This document shows positions 45,614-54,768 of a stretch of DNA of 64,000 nucleotides, one piece after another. Both the position numbers and the translations under genes were made by a program. The notes under the pieces are model-generated. The model worked only from the letters and a program-made list of their open reading frames with translations. It searched no databases and had not been told where the DNA came from. Source of the stretch: Roseiarcus sp963764955 (GTDB lineage: Bacteria > Pseudomonadota > Alphaproteobacteria > Rhizobiales > Beijerinckiaceae); assembly GCA_963764955.1 (NCBI GenBank), contig CAVXVE010000017.1, positions 124,001 through 188,000 of the forward strand, given 5' to 3'. Position 1 is the stretch's first letter. Every line of letters begins with the position of its first letter.

Positions 45614-46795
45614 CTAGCCGCCCGCGCCGGCGCCGTCTCCGGCGCGCCGCGCCGCATCGAAAAAGACGCCCGGGTTCAGCCTGGCTACTCCGTCCCACCC
45701 GCCGAGCGCCAGCGCCCGGTCGATCTCGCGCCGGAAAAGCTCGAGCACCCAGAAGACGCCGTCCTCGCCGGCGCAGGCGACGCCCCAGAGATGCGGGCGC
45801 CCGATCAGCACCGCGCGCGCGCCGAGCGCCAGCGCCTTGACGACGTCAATTCCGCGCCGGAAGCCCCCGTCGACAAGCACCGGCGCCTGGCCGCCGACCG
45901 CCTCGACAATGCCCGGCAGCGCCCGGATCGAGGCGACCGCGCCGTCGAGCTGGCGCCCGCCATGATTGGAGACGATGATCCCGTCGGCGCCGCGCTTCAC
46001 CGTCTCGCGCGCCTCGTCCGGATGCAGAATGCCTTTGAGGATGAGCGGCCCGCGCCACAAGTTTCGCAGCCAGTCGACGTCATGCCAGCCGATGTCCGGA
46101 TCGAGCTGCTCTACCATCAGCGGGCCGAAGGCCGCCATCGCGGAGCGCGCGCCGTAGTTGGCGAAGCGCGGCGAGGGCGTCGCGCGCATCCGCATGAGCC
46201 AGCCCGGACGGCTGGCGAAGTCCGTGACGCGGCGCGGGCCCCACCGCAGGGGAAAGGACGCGCCGTTGCGCGCGTCGCGGTCGCGCCCCGCCACCACCTG
46301 GTTGTCGACGGTGAGGATGAGCCCGTGATAGCCGGCCGCCGCGGCGCGCGTGGCGAATTCCCTGGTGAGGCCTCGGTCCTTGTAGAGGAAGGTCTGCATC
46401 CATTTCGGGCCCTGCGTCGCGGCGCCGATCTCTTCGAGGCTCGACAGCGAGGCGTGGCTGGTCGAATAGATCGTCCCGAAGCGGGCGGCGGCGCGCGCAG
46501 TCTCGATCTCGGCGCGAGGCCACATGAGCCCGGCGAAGCCGGTCGGACCGATAATGACCGGCGAGCGGAGCTTCTCGCCGAACAGCTCGACCGACTGGTC
46601 GCGCGTGGCTGCGCCTGCGAGCAGCGTCGGAACGAGCTCCATTGCGGCCAGCGCCGCCTCGTTGGCGCGCATGGTGATCTCGTCGCCGGCGGCGCCGTCA
46701 ACCAGGTCGAACAGCATTCGCGGCAGCTGCTTGCGGGCGAGCGCGCGCAGCGCCGGGACGCTGTAGCCTTTGCGCTCGACCACGGCTTTGTCCAT
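45614..46795 (-). CDS. FMN-dependent alpha-hydroxy-acid oxidase/dehydrogenase
   Basis: 393-residue member of the glycolate oxidase/L-lactate dehydrogenase/mandelate dehydrogenase family. FMN and substrate residues are visible in LFDLVDGAAGDE, GPTGFAGLMWP, the catalytic His/Arg motif SNHGGRQLDG, and DGGFRRGIDVVKALALGA with GRPHLWG. ATG start overlaps the stop of the upstream amidohydrolase (ATGA). Oxidises a 2-hydroxy acid to a 2-oxo acid, consistent with the RraA-type aldolase gene nearby. Confidence 0.9.
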   Translation of the reverse strand: MDKAVVERKGYSVPALRALARKQLPRMLFDLVDGAAGDEITMRANEAALAAMELVPTLLAGAATRDQSVELFGEKLRSPVIIGPTGFAGLMWPRAEIETARAAARFGTIYSTSHASLSSLEEIGAATQGPKWMQTFLYKDRGLTREFATRAAAAGYHGLILTVDNQVVAGRDRDARNGASFPLRWGPRRVTDFASRPGWLMRMRATPSPRFANYGARSAMAAFGPLMVEQLDPDIGWHDVDWLRNLWRGPLILKGILHPDEARETVKRGADGIIVSNHGGRQLDGAVASIRALPGIVEAVGGQAPVLVDGGFRRGIDVVKALALGARAVLIGRPHLWGVACAGEDGVFWVLELFRREIDRALALGGWDGVARLNPGVFFDAARRAGDGAGAGG

Positions 46796-47652
46796 CAGAC
46801 GCCGAGCCGATAGGCCCTGATCGCGTTGTCGCGGAAGAGCTTGCGCTTGTCGGCCGGCGAGAACCCCGCCGTCGCCCAGTCGAGCGTCGTCAGCCATTGC
46901 AGATAGCTTCCGGCGAGTTCGCACACCGGCCAGTCGCCGCCGTAGAGAATGCGATCCGGGCCGAAGCATGCGATCACGTGATCGATGTAGGGCCGGAGCT
47001 GATCGCGGGTCCATGTCGTGTGGTCGGCCTCGGTGGTGACGCCGGAAACCTTACACACGACATTGGGCAGCGCCGCCATCTCGCTTATGTGCGTGCGCCA
47101 CGGGTCGATGAGGCCGGCCTTGATCCCGGGCTTGCCGATGTGATCGAGGATGAACGAGACCTCCGGGCATTGGCGCATCATCGCGAGCGTGTTCGCCGCC
47201 TGGGGATGATAAATGCAGGCGTCGAACGAAAGGTTATATTTCGGCAGGAGCCGCAGCGCCTCGAGAAAGGCGGGCTTCAGCATGAACTCCGGATCGGGCT
47301 CATTCTGGATCAGGCGGCGCACGCCGCGCACAATTCTGAGCTTGGCGACCCGCGCCATCTCCGGTTCGATCGCGGCTCCGCGTTCGAGCGGCAGTGAGAC
47401 GACGGCGCCGAGCACCCGGCGGTCATGCTCAGCGAGGCCGTCGACCCATTCGGCTTCGTCGAGATATTGCGGCCTATCGACGTCGACCTCGACGAAGACG
47501 AAGCCTTCGAGCTCGAACGGCTTTGCCCGACTGGCGAGATCGTCCGGAGTCCAGTCGCGCTTGAGCGCCGGCGCGTCCTTCGCCCACGAGTAGGCGAACC
47601 GCTGCTGGTCGAGCAAATGGATATGGGAATCGATGATTGGAAAATCGATCAT
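46795..47652 (-). CDS. Amidohydrolase family 2 lactonase (fuconolactonase/LigI-like)
   Basis: 285-residue TIM-barrel hydrolase of the COG3618 group. Metal site IIDSHIHLLD, then VEVDVDRPQYLDEAEWV, FDACIYHPQ, FILDHIGKPG and the terminal YGGDWPVCEL with the catalytic Asp. Members hydrolyse sugar lactones or 2-pyrone-4,6-dicarboxylate. Coupled by ATGA overlap to the hydroxy-acid oxidase and 39 bases from the RraA-type gene, which supports a lactone, hydroxy-acid, aldol-cleavage sequence. Confidence 0.85.
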   Translation of the reverse strand: MIDFPIIDSHIHLLDQQRFAYSWAKDAPALKRDWTPDDLASRAKPFELEGFVFVEVDVDRPQYLDEAEWVDGLAEHDRRVLGAVVSLPLERGAAIEPEMARVAKLRIVRGVRRLIQNEPDPEFMLKPAFLEALRLLPKYNLSFDACIYHPQAANTLAMMRQCPEVSFILDHIGKPGIKAGLIDPWRTHISEMAALPNVVCKVSGVTTEADHTTWTRDQLRPYIDHVIACFGPDRILYGGDWPVCELAGSYLQWLTTLDWATAGFSPADKRKLFRDNAIRAYRLGV

Positions 47653-47691
47653 GGCCGACGCCTCCTCCCGATTGCTTTTTTTGGCGCCGTC

Positions 47692-48366
47692 TTACGCCCT
47701 GCCGATCTTTCGCAGCGCGGGGACCTCGACCGGCAGCTCCTTCAGTCCATTGCGGACACGCTCGAGCGTCGCAGCCTCCGCGGCTTTGACGTGCGCCAGG
47801 CTTTCGAGCGTTTCGGCGATACGCGCGCGCGGAACGACGACCACGCCGTCGCGATCACCGACCACAACATCCCCCGAGGCGACCGACACGCCGCCGCAGA
47901 CGATCGGCAGGCCGACGGAGCCGGGACCGCGCCTTTGCGGCGAATTCGGCGTCACCCCCATGGCGAAGGTCGGGACGCCAACGGTTTCAAGGTCATCGAG
48001 ATCGCGCACAAGGCCATCGGTGACAAAGCCTGCGACGCCGCGATTGCGGGCGACATACATCAAGAGATCTCCAGTAACCGCCGCCCCCGTATAGCCTCCG
48101 GTCGCCACGACCAGCACGTCGCCGGGCCTGGATTCGGCGAGCGCCGCCATGAACGCCAGATTGTCGAGCGGCCCGCAGTCGCAGGTGAGCGCCACGCCAA
48201 CGAGCGGGCCGCCGACGAGCCGCTTGATGCGCCAGTCGAGAGCGCCCGTTCCGTTCATGGCGTCGACGATGAAGCTGGTCGGCGTCCCGCGGAAACGCTC
48301 GACGAGCTCGCTTGGGGGCCGTTCTTGCGACGCGGCGAAGACGAGCGGGAGCGGTTCCTCGATCAT
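47692..48366 (-). CDS. RraA-family aldolase (4-hydroxy-4-methyl-2-oxoglutarate aldolase-like)
   Basis: 224 residues. The family signature is present: GDLLMYVARNRGVAGFVTDG followed by LVRD, with the Asp and Arg of the metal/oxaloacetate site, and GDVVVGDRDGVVVVP. HMG/CHA aldolases split 4-hydroxy-2-oxo acids to pyruvate. First gene of a three-gene minus-strand operon and divergent from an amino-acid-type ABC importer. True RraA RNase-regulator function is unlikely outside enterobacteria. Confidence 0.88.
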   Translation of the reverse strand: MIEEPLPLVFAASQERPPSELVERFRGTPTSFIVDAMNGTGALDWRIKRLVGGPLVGVALTCDCGPLDNLAFMAALAESRPGDVLVVATGGYTGAAVTGDLLMYVARNRGVAGFVTDGLVRDLDDLETVGVPTFAMGVTPNSPQRRGPGSVGLPIVCGGVSVASGDVVVGDRDGVVVVPRARIAETLESLAHVKAAEAATLERVRNGLKELPVEVPALRKIGRA

Positions 48367-48528
48367 GGCGGACCTTGTCAGTCGAATTGCCTGCGCCTTC
48401 GGCGGGTCCTACGGGACCGCGCTTGGCGCCGGCCGATAGAAATGCACGTCCGCTGCGCGCGGGCAACTCGCTCGAGGCGCCGCTTGAGCGCGCGCCTGCG
48501 TGGCGAGGTCCCTCGGGCGCTTTCGTAT

Positions 48529-48557
48529 TTGACACCCGAACAAGGGTCGTCAACATA
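48529..48557 (+). promoter_or_regulatory. Candidate promoter for the ABC operon, TTGACA-N17-AACATA
   Basis: Perfect -35 with consensus spacing but weak -10, about 100 bases upstream of the binding-protein start. ACCC-GAACAA-GGGT just after the -35 is a small dyad that might be an operator. Confidence 0.4.
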
Positions 48558-48658
48558 AGGCGCCTGAACAACGGAGCCGTTGGCCGGGAGGGCTGGATGG
48601 CGCGGAATTTGCTGTCCGGTGCGCCGGGTTCGGGCCGGTCAGGAGTGGGAGCTCGGCA

Positions 48659-49516
48659 ATGACGCAATTCGATAAATTCGCCGCGACGCGGCGCGACGCG
48701 CTGAAGGTGGGGCTGGCGGGGGCTGTGGCTTCGGGCGCCCTTCTTGGCGTGATGCGCGCCGCCTTCGCCGACGACACGCTGGCCGAGATCAAGAAGCGCG
48801 GCGTGCTCACGGCCGCGACCGAGATGCAATTCCCGCCCTTCGACATCTCCGACAACGGAACCTACAAGGGCGTCGATCGCGATCTCGTCGACGCGGTGGC
48901 CAAGGAGATGGGAGTCAAGGTCTCCTATCTCGACCTGCCGTGGACCAGCGTCCTGCCTGGGCTGGACGCGAAGAAGTTCGATCTCTGCATCGCGCCGGTG
49001 ACCATCACCAAGGAGCGGATGAAGCATTACGCCTTCACCGTGCCGATCGCCGATGCGACCGCTGCGCTGATGAAGCGCGCCGACGACAAGAGCATCATGA
49101 AGCCCGAGGACATCGCCGGCAAAACGGTCGGCGGGCAGAAGGGCACCTCGCAGGTGGCGCAGCTCAAGGCGTTCGCGGCGAAACTGCCGAAGCCGGTCGA
49201 GGTCAAGGAATATGTCGACAACAATCAGGCGGCCGCCGACCTCGCCGCCGGGCGCATCGACGCGACGGTCAATTCGCTGCCCAACCTCGCCTATGCCGCG
49301 CAACAGCGCTCCGACACGTTCGCGGTGGTGACGCCGCCGTTCGGCGAGCCCACCTATTTCTCCTGGGTCGGCCGGCTCGACGACAAGACGCTGATCGACG
49401 CCATCAACGCCGCGATCCTGAAGGTCGAGGCCGACGGGGAAATGGCGAAGATCCAGAAGACCTGGTTCGGACAGACGATGAACCTGCCGAAGACAGTGCC
49501 CGAGCCCTCGATCTGA
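48659..49516 (+). CDS. ABC transporter substrate-binding protein, polar amino acid family 3
   Basis: 285-residue periplasmic binder. The N-terminus has a Tat-like twin Arg (TRRDALKVGLAGAVASGALL) followed by cleavage near AFAD. Body motifs are GVLTAATEMQFPPFDI, DRDLVDAVAKEMGV, DLCIAPVTITKERM and AGKTVGGQKGTSQ. GGAG seven bases upstream of the ATG. First gene of a complete four-gene importer. The ligand may be an organic acid or lactone-derived compound, given the divergent catabolic operon. Confidence 0.9.
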   Translation: MTQFDKFAATRRDALKVGLAGAVASGALLGVMRAAFADDTLAEIKKRGVLTAATEMQFPPFDISDNGTYKGVDRDLVDAVAKEMGVKVSYLDLPWTSVLPGLDAKKFDLCIAPVTITKERMKHYAFTVPIADATAALMKRADDKSIMKPEDIAGKTVGGQKGTSQVAQLKAFAAKLPKPVEVKEYVDNNQAAADLAAGRIDATVNSLPNLAYAAQQRSDTFAVVTPPFGEPTYFSWVGRLDDKTLIDAINAAILKVEADGEMAKIQKTWFGQTMNLPKTVPEPSI

Positions 49517-49581
49517 TCGCGCCGTCTTAACGAGCGCGGGGTTCCTCGATAGGATCGCTGACGCAGTACTGACTGGCCTAG

Positions 49582-49710
49582 CTGGATGGATTGCTTCGTC
49601 GCCATAGCCCGCCCGAATGGACGGGCGTCTCTCGACGCCCTTACGCTCCTCGCAATGACGCTCGCGGACGGTGAAGCGCGTCATTGCGAGAGAAGCGAAG
49701 CAATCCATCC
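49582..49710. repeat. Inverted-repeat element (GCGAGCGAAGCGAAG type), second copy
   Basis: TGGATGGATTGCTTCGTCGCC, TTACGCTCCTCGCAATGACG and the opposing TCATTGCGAGAGAAGCGAAG block, ending AATCCATCC, form a long hairpin between the binding-protein and first permease genes. Same family as 25328-25414. May tune the binding-protein:permease mRNA ratio. Confidence 0.72.
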
Positions 49711-49716
49711 CACGCC

Positions 49717-50373
49717 ATGAAGCCCGAGGTCATCCTCCACTCGTTCGGCTACCTGACGCACGCCGCGGGCGTCACCATCGCTGTGTCCTTCGCCGGCATC
49801 GTGTTCGGGTTCGTCATCGGCGCGCTGGTCTGCGTCGCACGCGTTTCGCCACGCCCCTGGCTCAGACGTCTGGGCGGCGCGTATGTGAGTATCTTTCGTG
49901 GCGTTCCGCTGCTGGTGCAGCTCCTGTTCATCTATTATTTTCTCGCCGAATACGGGCTCGACGTCCCCGCGATCGTGGCTGCGGTCGGAGCGCTCGCGCT
50001 CTCGTCGGCGGCCTATCAGGCGGAGATCCTGCGCGGCGCGCTCAACGCCGTGCCGCGCGGGCAGGGAGAGGCGGCGACCGCGCTTGGCTTTTCCGGCCTC
50101 GACATCTGGCGGCGCGTTCTTCTGCCGCAAGCCCTGAGGATTTCGACGCCGCCGCTCATCAACGAATTCATTCTCCTCATCAAGGCTTCGTCGCTGGTCT
50201 CGGTGGTCGGGATCGCCGAATTGACGCGCGTCAGCATGAACATCGCCTCCGAGACCTATCGGCCGCTCGAGGCCTATGTCGGCGGCGCCCTGTTCTATCT
50301 CGCGATCAACCTTTGCCTGGCGGGGGCGGGCGCGCTCGTGGAGCAGCGCCTTGCCGCGGCGGGCGCGCGATGA
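49717..50373 (+). CDS. Amino-acid ABC transporter permease (HisQ/GlnP-like)
   Basis: 218-residue permease with about five membrane helices. Conserved segments include SIFRGVPLLVQLLFIYYFL, YQAEILRGALNAVPRGQGEA (the EAA-type loop) and KASSLVSVVGIAELT. ATG at 49717 follows the repeat; a longer upstream extension would read through repeat DNA. Overlaps the next permease by ATGA. Confidence 0.9.
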   Translation: MKPEVILHSFGYLTHAAGVTIAVSFAGIVFGFVIGALVCVARVSPRPWLRRLGGAYVSIFRGVPLLVQLLFIYYFLAEYGLDVPAIVAAVGALALSSAAYQAEILRGALNAVPRGQGEAATALGFSGLDIWRRVLLPQALRISTPPLINEFILLIKASSLVSVVGIAELTRVSMNIASETYRPLEAYVGGALFYLAINLCLAGAGALVEQRLAAAGAR

Positions 50374-51038
50374 GCCTTGCTCTCATCTGGCATTATGCGC
50401 CCTCGCTCCTGAGCGGCTTTGGGGTCACCATCCTGTGCTGGGCGGCCGGCGGCGCGCTCGGGCTCATCCTCGGGTTCGCGATCACCTTGCTTGTTCGGCT
50501 GCGGATCGCGCCGCTCAACGGACTCATCCGGGCGTTCATCGAGATCTTCCGCGGCACGCCGTTCTTGGTGCAGCTCTTCCTCCTCTATGCGGGCGGCCCG
50601 TCGATCGGGCTCAGACTCAGCGCGACTGCGGCCGGCGTTCTTGGTCTCGCCCTCTACTCGTCGGCCTATTTCGCCGAGATCTTTCGCGCCGGCTTCGCCG
50701 CCGTGCCGGCAGGCCAGATCGAGGCCGCGGTCAGCGTCGGCATGGCCCCGTTCGACACGATGACGCGGGTGATGCTGCCGGGCGCGCTCATCGCCGCCGT
50801 GCCTTCGATCGTCAACATGCTGATCATCCTGTCGAAGGAGACGGTCGTCTTGTCGATCATCACCGTGCCAGAGCTCATGTATCAGGTGCAGACGATGGCG
50901 GCGGAGACGTTCACCGCCTTCGGCGCGATCTTCGCCATGGCGGTCTTCTACTGGCTTCTGGTCGAGGCGGTGTCGCGCGTCGGCGCCCGGATTGAAGCTC
51001 GGGTGACGGCCTATCTCGCGCATGAGGCCAGCGCATGA
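50370..51038 (+). CDS. Amino-acid ABC transporter permease (HisM/GlnP-like)
   Basis: 222-residue second permease, paralogous to the preceding one: EIFRGTPFLVQLFLLYAG, YFAEIFRAGFAAVPAGQIEA and SKETVVLSIITVPELMYQ. ATG lies within the stop of the preceding gene and its own stop overlaps the ATPase start, so the three genes are translationally linked. Confidence 0.9.
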   Translation: MSLALIWHYAPSLLSGFGVTILCWAAGGALGLILGFAITLLVRLRIAPLNGLIRAFIEIFRGTPFLVQLFLLYAGGPSIGLRLSATAAGVLGLALYSSAYFAEIFRAGFAAVPAGQIEAAVSVGMAPFDTMTRVMLPGALIAAVPSIVNMLIILSKETVVLSIITVPELMYQVQTMAAETFTAFGAIFAMAVFYWLLVEAVSRVGARIEARVTAYLAHEASA

Positions 51039-51814
51039 ACGCGCCGATGATCGAGCTTGCCAAGGTGAGCAAGAGCTTCGGCGCGCATCAGGTGCTGCGC
51101 GGCGTCGACTTTTCCGTCGGGCGCTCGGAGGTCGTCTGCCTTATCGGGCCGAGCGGCTCCGGCAAGAGCACGCTCTTGAGATGCGTGAATTTCCTCGAGC
51201 CCTATGATTCCGGCGATCTTCGCATCGACGGCAGGCTGATCGGCTACGACGACGCGAACGGAACCCGCCGGCCGATGGCGGCGCGCGCCCTGCGCGAGAT
51301 GCGGCGCGAGATCGGCATGGTGTTCCAGCATTTCAATCTTTGGCCGCACATGACGGCGCTCGGCAATGTCGCCGAACCGTTGCGGCGCGTGCGCGGCCTG
51401 AACGCGCGCGAAGCGGCCGAGCGCGCCACGGCGATGCTGACCCGGGTCGGGCTCGCCGCCAAGGCCGACGCCTATCCGTCGCGCCTTTCAGGCGGGCAGC
51501 AGCAGCGCGTCGCCATCGCGCGGGCGCTGGCGATGCAGCCCCGCCTCATGCTGTTCGACGAGCCGACCTCGGCGCTCGATCCCGAGCTGGTCGGGGAAGT
51601 GCTGGAGGTGATGAAGAGCCTCGCGGCGGAGGGCATGACGATGCTGATCGTCACCCACGAGATGGGCTTCGCCGCCCATGTCGCCGGCCGCATCGCCTTC
51701 ATCGACGAGGGCCGCATCATCGACGAGGGCCCGCCGCGCCGGGTGTTCCACGAGAGCCCGGAGCCTCGCGTGCGGCAGTTTCTGCAGACCTATCACGATC
51801 GCAACGCGTTCTGA
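51035..51814 (+). CDS. Amino-acid ABC transporter ATP-binding protein (GlnQ/HisP-like)
   Basis: 259-residue ATPase. Walker A GPSGSGKST, Q-loop MVFQHFNLWPHMT, signature LSGGQQQRVAIARAL, Walker B LMLFDEPTSALDPE and H-loop LIVTHEMGFA. All features of the PAAT family. Completes the importer begun by the binding protein at 48659. Confidence 0.93.
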   Translation: MNAPMIELAKVSKSFGAHQVLRGVDFSVGRSEVVCLIGPSGSGKSTLLRCVNFLEPYDSGDLRIDGRLIGYDDANGTRRPMAARALREMRREIGMVFQHFNLWPHMTALGNVAEPLRRVRGLNAREAAERATAMLTRVGLAAKADAYPSRLSGGQQQRVAIARALAMQPRLMLFDEPTSALDPELVGEVLEVMKSLAAEGMTMLIVTHEMGFAAHVAGRIAFIDEGRIIDEGPPRRVFHESPEPRVRQFLQTYHDRNAF

Positions 51815-51912
51815 GCCAGTGGGCGCCCCTCGCGCCGCGCTCCGTTCTCCCGACGTTCACATGGAACAGGCGGCGCGCCTTCGGCGTTTCGGGGAAAAGC
51901 CGGGCGCGCCCA

Positions 51913-52962
51913 ATGTTCGATTCCGAGGTCCGTATTTCCGTCGACGTGGCCATGCCGGCGCCGCCTGGCCTGCGCTATGTGTCCGATGACGGTCCGGCGA
52001 TCCGGCGCCGGCGAGCGGGCAGGGGCTTCGTCTATTTGGATGCGAGAGGCAGGCGGGTCGCGAATCCCGATACGCTGAACCGCATACGCGCCCTTGTCAT
52101 TCCGCCGGCCTGGACGGACGTGTGGATCTGCGCGGCGGCGGACGGGCACATCCAGGCGACCGGCCGAGACGCCAAGGGGCGCAAGCAGTACAAATATCAC
52201 GCCGAATATCGCGAGGCGCGGGAGCAGACGAAATATGAGCATCTGCTCGAGTTCGCCGCCGCGCTGCCGACGATCCGGGCCAAGGTCGCCGAACACATGA
52301 GCCTGCGCGGCCTGCCGCGCGAGAAGGTCCTGGCGACGATCGTACGCCTTCTGGAGACGACGCTCATCCGTGTCGGCAACGACGAATATGCGCGAACCAA
52401 TCAGAGTTACGGGCTCACGACCCTCAGAAGCGAGCATGTCGCAGTCGAGGGCGCTGAAGTTCGCTTCCACTTCGCCGGCAAGAGCGGCAAGCAATGGTCG
52501 CTCGCCACTCGCGACCGGCGGGTGGCGCGGATCATTCGCGCCTGCCAGGAACTGCCAGGGCAGGAGCTTCTGCATTATTTCGACGAAGACAAGACGCTGC
52601 GCGCGGTGTCGTCGGGCGACGTCAACGCCTATCTCAGAGAGATCGCCGGCGGCGACGTCACCGCCAAGGATTTCCGCACCTGGGCCGGAACGATGCTGAT
52701 GGCGCGGTTCCTCTCAAGCGCGCCTCCATTCACCAGTGCGACGCAGGCCAAGCGCTCAATGAGCGCCGCGGTCAAGCAGGTCGCGGCGGCGTTGGGCAAC
52801 ACCGCGGCGGTGTGCCGCAAGTCCTATATCCATCCGGCGATCGCCGAGGCCTATCTCGGCGGCGCCTTCGCGCTGATCGCCGCGCCGGAGAGCGGGGCCT
52901 CCGAATTGGCGGGTCTGACCGCTGAGGAGACTGCGGTCCTCGCGCTGCTCGCGGATTCTTGA
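51913..52962 (+). CDS. DNA topoisomerase IB
   Basis: About 349-residue bacterial/poxvirus-type topoisomerase IB that nicks and reseals one strand through a 3'-phosphotyrosine. Visible are the N-terminal YVSDDGPAIRRRRAGRGFVY, IPPAWTDVWIC, RVGNDEYARTNQSYGLTTLR (catalytic Arg region), the Lys of FHFAGKSGKQW, and the nucleophile Tyr in CRKSYIHP at about residue 305. The ATG at 51913 is the first sensible start after the ABC ATPase. Convergent with the aldo/keto reductase. Confidence 0.92.
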   Translation: MFDSEVRISVDVAMPAPPGLRYVSDDGPAIRRRRAGRGFVYLDARGRRVANPDTLNRIRALVIPPAWTDVWICAAADGHIQATGRDAKGRKQYKYHAEYREAREQTKYEHLLEFAAALPTIRAKVAEHMSLRGLPREKVLATIVRLLETTLIRVGNDEYARTNQSYGLTTLRSEHVAVEGAEVRFHFAGKSGKQWSLATRDRRVARIIRACQELPGQELLHYFDEDKTLRAVSSGDVNAYLREIAGGDVTAKDFRTWAGTMLMARFLSSAPPFTSATQAKRSMSAAVKQVAAALGNTAAVCRKSYIHPAIAEAYLGGAFALIAAPESGASELAGLTAEETAVLALLADS

Positions 52963-52980
52963 ATTCAGCCTTGCGAGCGC

Positions 52981-54009
52981 TCAGCCGCGCGCCTTCTCGT
53001 TGAGGCTCGGAAAGCCGCGCTGGTGCCAGACCGGGTAGGCGGGAACGACATCGCTCGCCGCGTCGAGCTTCGCTGCCTGCTCGGGCGTCAGTTTCCAGCC
53101 GACAGCGCCAATGTTCTCGCGCAACTGCTCCTCGTTGCGGGCGCCGATGATGAGACTGGCGACCGTCGGACGCCTGAGCAGCCAGTTGAGCGCGATCTGC
53201 GGGATGGTCTTTCCGGTCTCCTTGCTGAGCGCGTCAAGCGCGTCAACGATTGCGAACAAGCGCGCCTCGTCATAGCGCGGCCCCGTTTCCGGAATGGAAT
53301 GCGCGCGTGTGCCTGGCTGCGGCGGCTGTCCACGCCGGATTTTTCCGGTGAGCTTCCCCCAGCCGAGCGGGCTCCAGACGACCGCGCCCACGCCCTGATC
53401 AAGGCCAAGCGGCATGAGCTCCCACTCATAGTCGCGATTGAGCAGCGAATAATAAGCCTGGTGCGCGACATAGCGCGGATAGCCGTAACGCTCCGACGCG
53501 GCGAGCGACTTCATCAGATGCCAGCCGGAGAAATTCGAGCAGCCGATGTAGCGGACCTTGCCCGCGCGCACGAGGTGATCGAGGGTGGAGAGCGTCTCCT
53601 CCACCGGCGTATTGTAGTCCTGGCCGTGCAATTGCAGGAGGTCGATCGTCTCGATTCCGAGCCGCCTGAGAGAGCCTTCCGTCGCCTCCAGGAGATGGTG
53701 GCGCGACGAGCCATAGTCGTTCGGGCCGTCGCCCATCGGGAATGTCGCCTTGGTGGAAATGAGCGTGCGATTGCGCTTGCCCTTGATCGCCTCTCCGAGG
53801 ATCTGTTCGGCGAGGCCGGCGGAATAAACGTCGGCGGTGTCGAACAGGCTCACCCCGTGGTCGAGGCATATGTCGATCAGCCGGGACGCGCCCGCGGCGT
53901 CGGTCGTTCCCCATGCGTTGAAGAAGTCATTGCCGCCGCCGAAAGTGCCCGTGCCGAAGCTCAGCGCCGGCACACGCAGGCCGGAATGGCCGAGACGATT
54001 GTATTCCAA
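52981..54009 (-). CDS. Aldo/keto reductase
   Basis: 342-residue NADP-dependent (beta/alpha)8 enzyme. Catalytic tetrad: Asp in FDTADVYSAG, Tyr in the same motif, Lys in LISTKATFPMG, His in LLQLHGQDYN. GCSNFSGWHL and SLIIGARNEEQL complete the AKR pattern. It resembles the YajO/AKR11-13 group. Divergent from the nitrile hydratase operon, and could reduce an aldehyde related to nitrile/aldoxime metabolism, though this is speculative. Confidence 0.9.
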   Translation of the reverse strand: MEYNRLGHSGLRVPALSFGTGTFGGGNDFFNAWGTTDAAGASRLIDICLDHGVSLFDTADVYSAGLAEQILGEAIKGKRNRTLISTKATFPMGDGPNDYGSSRHHLLEATEGSLRRLGIETIDLLQLHGQDYNTPVEETLSTLDHLVRAGKVRYIGCSNFSGWHLMKSLAASERYGYPRYVAHQAYYSLLNRDYEWELMPLGLDQGVGAVVWSPLGWGKLTGKIRRGQPPQPGTRAHSIPETGPRYDEARLFAIVDALDALSKETGKTIPQIALNWLLRRPTVASLIIGARNEEQLRENIGAVGWKLTPEQAAKLDAASDVVPAYPVWHQRGFPSLNEKARG

Positions 54010-54120
54010 GATCCTGCTCCTATTGGGATCGCGCTCGCAGCAAGCCTCGCATCGGGGCCGCCTTTACTGCGCTCGCCTCCGTGATAGTCTGACGGGCCGG
54101 CGGATGAAAGAGGGCGCGCG

Positions 54121-54768
54121 ATGGCGAGCTTCGAGGGCAAGACCATCTCCCATATCCACCACGAATTGCATTCGCATCTGCCCTCCGAGCCGGCCTTGCG
54201 CACGAAGGCGCTCGAAAGCCTGCTTGCGGAGAAAGAGCTTATCGATCCCGCCGCGGTCGACGCCTGGATCGAGATGTATCGCGACGAGATCGGCCCGAAG
54301 CGCGGGGCGTCCGTGGTCGCGCGCGCCTGGGTCGATCTCGCCTTCAAGGCGCGGCTCCTGGCGGACGGAACCGCAGCGATCGGCGAACTCGGTTTCGCCG
54401 GTCATGCGACCGGGCACTTGCAGGCGGTCGAGAACACCGCGGACGTGCACAATCTCGTCGTCTGCACTCTTTGCTCCTGCTATCCGTTCTCGCTGCTTGG
54501 TCTCTCGCCCTCGTGGTACAAGTCGAACGAATATCGCGCTCGCGCGGTGCGCGATCCGCGCGGCGTACTCGAGGAATTCGGCGTCGAGCTCGACGGCGAG
54601 ACGCAGGTCCGGGTCTGGGACTCGACATCGGAGCGGCGCTATCTCGTGGTGCCTGAGCGGCCGAAGGGGGTCGAGGATTGGGACGAGGCGGCGCTCGCCA
54701 GACTTGTCACACGCAATTCGATGATCGGCACGCAGCGCGATCTCTCTCCGGCGCGGGCGACAGCCTGA
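54121..54768 (+). CDS. nthA: Nitrile hydratase alpha subunit, cobalt type
   Basis: 215 residues. The metal-binding claw VCTLCSCYPFSLLG has Cys115, Cys118 and Cys120; the Thr after the first Cys marks the non-corrin cobalt form rather than the iron form (which has Ser). YKSNEYRARAVRDPRG and the C-terminal half are typical. Hydrates nitriles to amides in the cytosol. Stop and beta-subunit start overlap (TGATG). AGAGGG precedes the ATG. Confidence 0.94.
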   Translation: MASFEGKTISHIHHELHSHLPSEPALRTKALESLLAEKELIDPAAVDAWIEMYRDEIGPKRGASVVARAWVDLAFKARLLADGTAAIGELGFAGHATGHLQAVENTADVHNLVVCTLCSCYPFSLLGLSPSWYKSNEYRARAVRDPRGVLEEFGVELDGETQVRVWDSTSERRYLVVPERPKGVEDWDEAALARLVTRNSMIGTQRDLSPARATA

